Under the pieces are notes generated by a model, which saw only the letters and a list, made by a program, of their open reading frames with translations, was not told the DNA's origin and did no database searches. From an uncultured Pelagibacteraceae bacterium (GTDB taxonomy: Bacteria > Pseudomonadota > Alphaproteobacteria > Pelagibacterales > Pelagibacteraceae), in contig CACLSR010000001.1 in NCBI GenBank assembly GCA_902609685.1, forward strand, positions 113,505 to 177,504: a stretch of 64,000 nt of DNA, written 5' to 3'. Position 1 is the stretch's first letter. The number at the start of each line of letters is the position of its first letter. This document shows positions 61,960-64,000 of the stretch, one piece after another. Both the position numbers and the translations under genes were made by a program.

Positions 61960-62181
61960 TTAGAAAGAAAGATAAATTCCAAAGGTTCCCACACCAATTA
62001 TCAGCAAAGATAAAATGAAAATATTTTTTTTGAGCTCCTTCGTTTCTGTTTCTTCTAGCTTTGACTTTAGAATGTTTATATCAACTCTTTTCTTTAATGT
62101 TTTTAAAGGCTTTTCAGCAACATCAACATCATTTGGGGTCTCGATGTTAGTATGTGTCTCTGCAAAGCCTTTATTATTCAT
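61960..62181 (-). CDS. Small tail-anchored membrane protein B
   Basis: 73 residues. A polar N-terminus (THTNIETPNDVDVAEKPLKT) is followed by a basic helix and a C-terminal membrane segment (IFILSLLIIGVGTFGIYLSF). It is in tandem with protein A (40-bp gap), with the same design, and divergent from a two-winged-helix regulator. Function unknown; not recognised from any characterised family. Confidence 0.6.
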   Translation of the reverse strand: MNNKGFAETHTNIETPNDVDVAEKPLKTLKKRVDINILKSKLEETETKELKKNIFILSLLIIGVGTFGIYLSF

Positions 62182-62226
62182 GTATGGATTAGTACATTAA
62201 AATATCTGTCGAACAATTTTTCTGAA

Positions 62227-62278
62227 GTTCAATTTGGGTCACTATTAGATTGACATGTGTTCAATTTGGGTCAATATT
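62227..62278. repeat. Direct repeat, candidate operator of the winged-helix regulator
   Basis: Two 20-bp copies, 62227-62246 and 62259-62278, share GTTCAATTTGGGTCA and then TATT, with one mismatch (19 of 20). They are 32 bp apart, three helical turns. A TTGACA (62250-62255) lies between them and could be the -35 of the plus-strand gene, so a bound regulator could cover the promoter. Confidence 0.75.
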
Positions 62279-62280
62279 CT
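62250..62280 (+). promoter_or_regulatory. Candidate promoter of the winged-helix regulator
   Basis: A perfect TTGACA at 62250-62255, 19-bp spacer and TATTCT at 62275-62280. The ATG at 62295 follows. It lies between and over the direct repeats, which suggests autoregulation. The spacer is long and the -10 imperfect. Confidence 0.4.
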
Positions 62281-62294
62281 CGAATTCAAATTTT

Positions 62295-63275
62295 ATGAGT
62301 ATAGAACAAATCGATTTCAGTAAAACCTTAACCGACGATCAGGTTTATGAAAGTATAATGAATAACTACTCTGACTTAGCAAATGAGTGGATATCACATC
62401 AGTGGAATTGGATGAACAATGTGTACTGGGCTTTTAATGATCACTACAAGTACATGATTATAATTTCATTAATAGAAAAAACACTACAATTTTATGATCA
62501 AATGAATATTCAGCAATCGTATGAAGAATATTATTCTAAATCATATGTTCAAATAGATAAGTTTAGTATTACTGAACTATGTGAAAAATTAGATTTACCA
62601 AAAGAAACGATAAGAAGAAAAGTTTTAGAACTTGAGAAAGAAGGTGTTATTAAAAGAGATAAAAAAAAGATTATAATTGACGGTAAAGCATTTTCTTTTG
62701 TTAAACCTCAAAATCAAATTAAACTTTCATCAAAATATATCTTATTAGTGGCTGAAGCTTTATATAGAGATAAGCACTTTTCAAAAAAAGTTGATGTCAA
62801 GTTAATTGAAAGTTTAATCAAAAAAAAATTTACATTATGTTGGCGGTGGTTTTATCGAATGCAAATACCATTAATAATTGGGTATCACAAATTCATGCAA
62901 GATCTAAGTACCTTTCATGTTTGGGGAACTATTTGTATGAACCAATCATTGAATGTAACAAAAAATTTAAAAAATTCACATATAAAAAAATTACCATTGG
63001 ATTTTGGTGCTGCAAGTAAATTACTAATTGATAATGTTGGTTCGACCTCAGGTATAAGCGCAATGTCTATTTCAGACATGACATTAATACCAAGAGCAAC
63101 AGTAATAAGAAAATGCAAATACTTAATAAAAAATGATTTGATAAAACTTAATGAGAAAAAACAATATACTTTATCCTCATTCAATTTTAAGAAAATTTTA
63201 CCTTACCAAACTGAAGCTTTTAAGTTTAAAGCTAAATTTATACGTAAAGTTCTAAATCTTCTTGTAATTTCATAA
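62295..63275 (+). CDS. Double winged-helix DNA-binding protein
   Basis: 326 residues from the ATG at 62295; the longer frame from 62250 would make the direct repeat coding, so I prefer the internal start. Two winged helix-turn-helix units are visible: residues 91-130 (SITELCEKLDLPKETIRRKV, LELEKEGVIKRDKK) and 258-293 (SISDMTLIPRATVIRKCKYL, IKNDLIKLNEKKQYTLS). The segment between (131-257) is helical and partly hydrophobic, with no recognised ligand domain. Likely a transcription regulator of itself and the small membrane proteins. Confidence 0.75.
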   Translation: MSIEQIDFSKTLTDDQVYESIMNNYSDLANEWISHQWNWMNNVYWAFNDHYKYMIIISLIEKTLQFYDQMNIQQSYEEYYSKSYVQIDKFSITELCEKLDLPKETIRRKVLELEKEGVIKRDKKKIIIDGKAFSFVKPQNQIKLSSKYILLVAEALYRDKHFSKKVDVKLIESLIKKKFTLCWRWFYRMQIPLIIGYHKFMQDLSTFHVWGTICMNQSLNVTKNLKNSHIKKLPLDFGAASKLLIDNVGSTSGISAMSISDMTLIPRATVIRKCKYLIKNDLIKLNEKKQYTLSSFNFKKILPYQTEAFKFKAKFIRKVLNLLVIS

Positions 63276-63319
63276 ATCTTAAATAAATTATAGACGTTAT
63301 ACTATTACACAGAGGGGTC

Positions 63320-64000
63320 ATGGAGATAGTAACAAAAATAGCACCTATCATACTCGCATTAATAATGTTGGGTTTAGGTTTGGGATTAAAGATTGACGAT
63401 TTTACGAGAATATTAAAAACTCCAAAAGATTTTTTTGTAGGTTTTTTTTCTCAATTAATTATTCTTCCATTAGTTGCTTACTTATTAGTTGTTATTTTAA
63501 AAGTACCGCCTGAAATAGCAATTGGAGTTATGATTATCGCTGCTGCACCAGGTGGAGTTACATCTAATATACTAACAAAATTTGCTAATGGAGATGTTGC
63601 TTTATCTATTTCTTTAACAGCTGTAATCAGTTTAATTTCTATTATTACCGTTCCTCTTATAATTTTTACATCTGCTGATTTATTTGGAATTACTGATATT
63701 TCTCAAAATATTTCAATGACTGGTATAGCACTAAAAATGTTTTTGGTTGTAACTGTTCCGGTAATCTTAGGAATGATTATAAGAAAATTTGCTGAAAATT
63801 TTGTAAATTCGAAAATTCAGATATTTGAAAAACTCAACATAATATTATTTGTTATTTTTTTTATAGCTGCATTTTATGAAGAAAGAGAAAGTTTTATAGA
63901 TTTTCTAATGCAAGCAGGTTTCATTACTTTTATTCTAAATATAACAATGATGATTGTGGCTTATTACCTTGGTAAAACTTTTGCCTCAGGAATAAAACAA
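63320..64000 (+). CDS. Bile acid:sodium symporter (BASS) family transporter, partial
   Basis: 227 residues visible; the frame runs off the window. About seven helices are seen. Markers: MLGLGLGLKIDDFTRILKTP, IIAAAPGGVTSNILTKFANG (the BASS motif with the PGG turn) and DVALSISLTAVISLISIITVP. It is a probable sodium-coupled carrier of an organic anion. GAGGGG lies before the ATG, but only 2 nt away, so the true start may differ. Confidence 0.87.
   Translation, partial: MEIVTKIAPIILALIMLGLGLGLKIDDFTRILKTPKDFFVGFFSQLIILPLVAYLLVVILKVPPEIAIGVMIIAAAPGGVTSNILTKFANGDVALSISLTAVISLISIITVPLIIFTSADLFGITDISQNISMTGIALKMFLVVTVPVILGMIIRKFAENFVNSKIQIFEKLNIILFVIFFIAAFYEERESFIDFLMQAGFITFILNITMMIVAYYLGKTFASGIKQ

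Noticed and set aside
62250-62294. Upstream ATG start for the winged-helix protein
   Set aside because: It would overlap the second direct repeat and the candidate promoter, and the added residues look like random translation of that repeat; the ATG at 62295 is preferred.

Overview
The window is a very AT-rich (roughly 30% GC by eye), densely packed bacterial chromosome segment. The gene set, the small gene lengths, the near absence of intergenic DNA and the alphaproteobacterial-type elongator tRNA-Met point to the SAR11 group (Candidatus Pelagibacter-like Alphaproteobacteria). No stretch longer than about 300 bases lacks a gene, and I see no rRNA, CRISPR array, insertion sequence or prophage. 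Every convergent gene pair is 0-9 bp apart or overlaps.

Layout. 1-4.1 kb: the 3' end of a GH13 sugar phosphorylase, an Anbu (ancestral proteasome beta subunit) gene divergent from a circularly permuted ATP-grasp protein, a gamma-glutamylcyclotransferase-like gene and a CinA-type domain protein. 4.1-11.3 kb: a tight plus-strand operon sfsA-map-purB-purC-purS-purQ-purL-bolA-grxD. 11.3-21.2 kb: a minus-strand housekeeping block with rpsD, trmJ (frameshifted in an A7 run), cimA, cysS, nadE, class II DAHP synthase, an FkbM methyltransferase, glmS and an acetyltransferase-only GlmU half. 21.2-25.5 kb: gph and the methylcitrate genes prpD-prpB-prpC. 25.5-30.7 kb: a methyltransferase, nrdAB with a candidate tandem NrdR operator, and a phosphohexomutase. 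30.7-36 kb: a long charged coiled-coil protein, an orphan intrinsic terminator that may end a small RNA, a GNAT-like protein, two TauE/SafE exporters and dusA. 35.3-38.2 kb: a TRAP transporter. 38.3-45.8 kb: CaiB-type CoA transferase, rpoZ with a long acidic tail, an MFS carrier, a beta-hydroxyacid dehydrogenase and other enzymes. 45.8-50 kb: a tripartite tricarboxylate transporter (TctCBA) and an AbrB-type membrane protein. 50-52.5 kb: surface-sugar genes and a pseudo-M24 hydrolase. 52.5-58.97 kb: a basic amino acid ABC importer without an ATPase, a fused SpeD-SpeE polyamine enzyme, and ald2-mtnA-mtnP with divergent apt. 59-61.5 kb: surface glycan genes, then tRNA-Met. 61.7-63.3 kb: two small paralogous tail-anchored proteins divergent from a two-winged-helix regulator with a 32-bp-period direct repeat between them. 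The window ends inside a BASS-family transporter.

How it works together. The most coherent system is at 52.5-59 kb. A fused AdoMet decarboxylase/aminopropyltransferase would make spermidine and methylthioadenosine. MtnP, MtnA and a FucA-like aldolase, the gene set of the DHAP shunt, would convert methylthioadenosine to adenine, DHAP and a methylthio-aldehyde, and Apt would recapture the adenine. A basic amino acid importer downstream could supply precursors. A second theme is regulatory. All three solute-binding-protein transporter operons (TRAP, TTT, ABC) carry a stem-loop between the binding-protein gene and the first permease gene. Two of these look like intrinsic terminators that also cover the permease start site, and the TRAP and TTT operons share an identical promoter (TTGACT-17-TTTAAT). 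A third theme is -10-like boxes only 5-8 nt before start codons, which suggests widespread leaderless transcripts.
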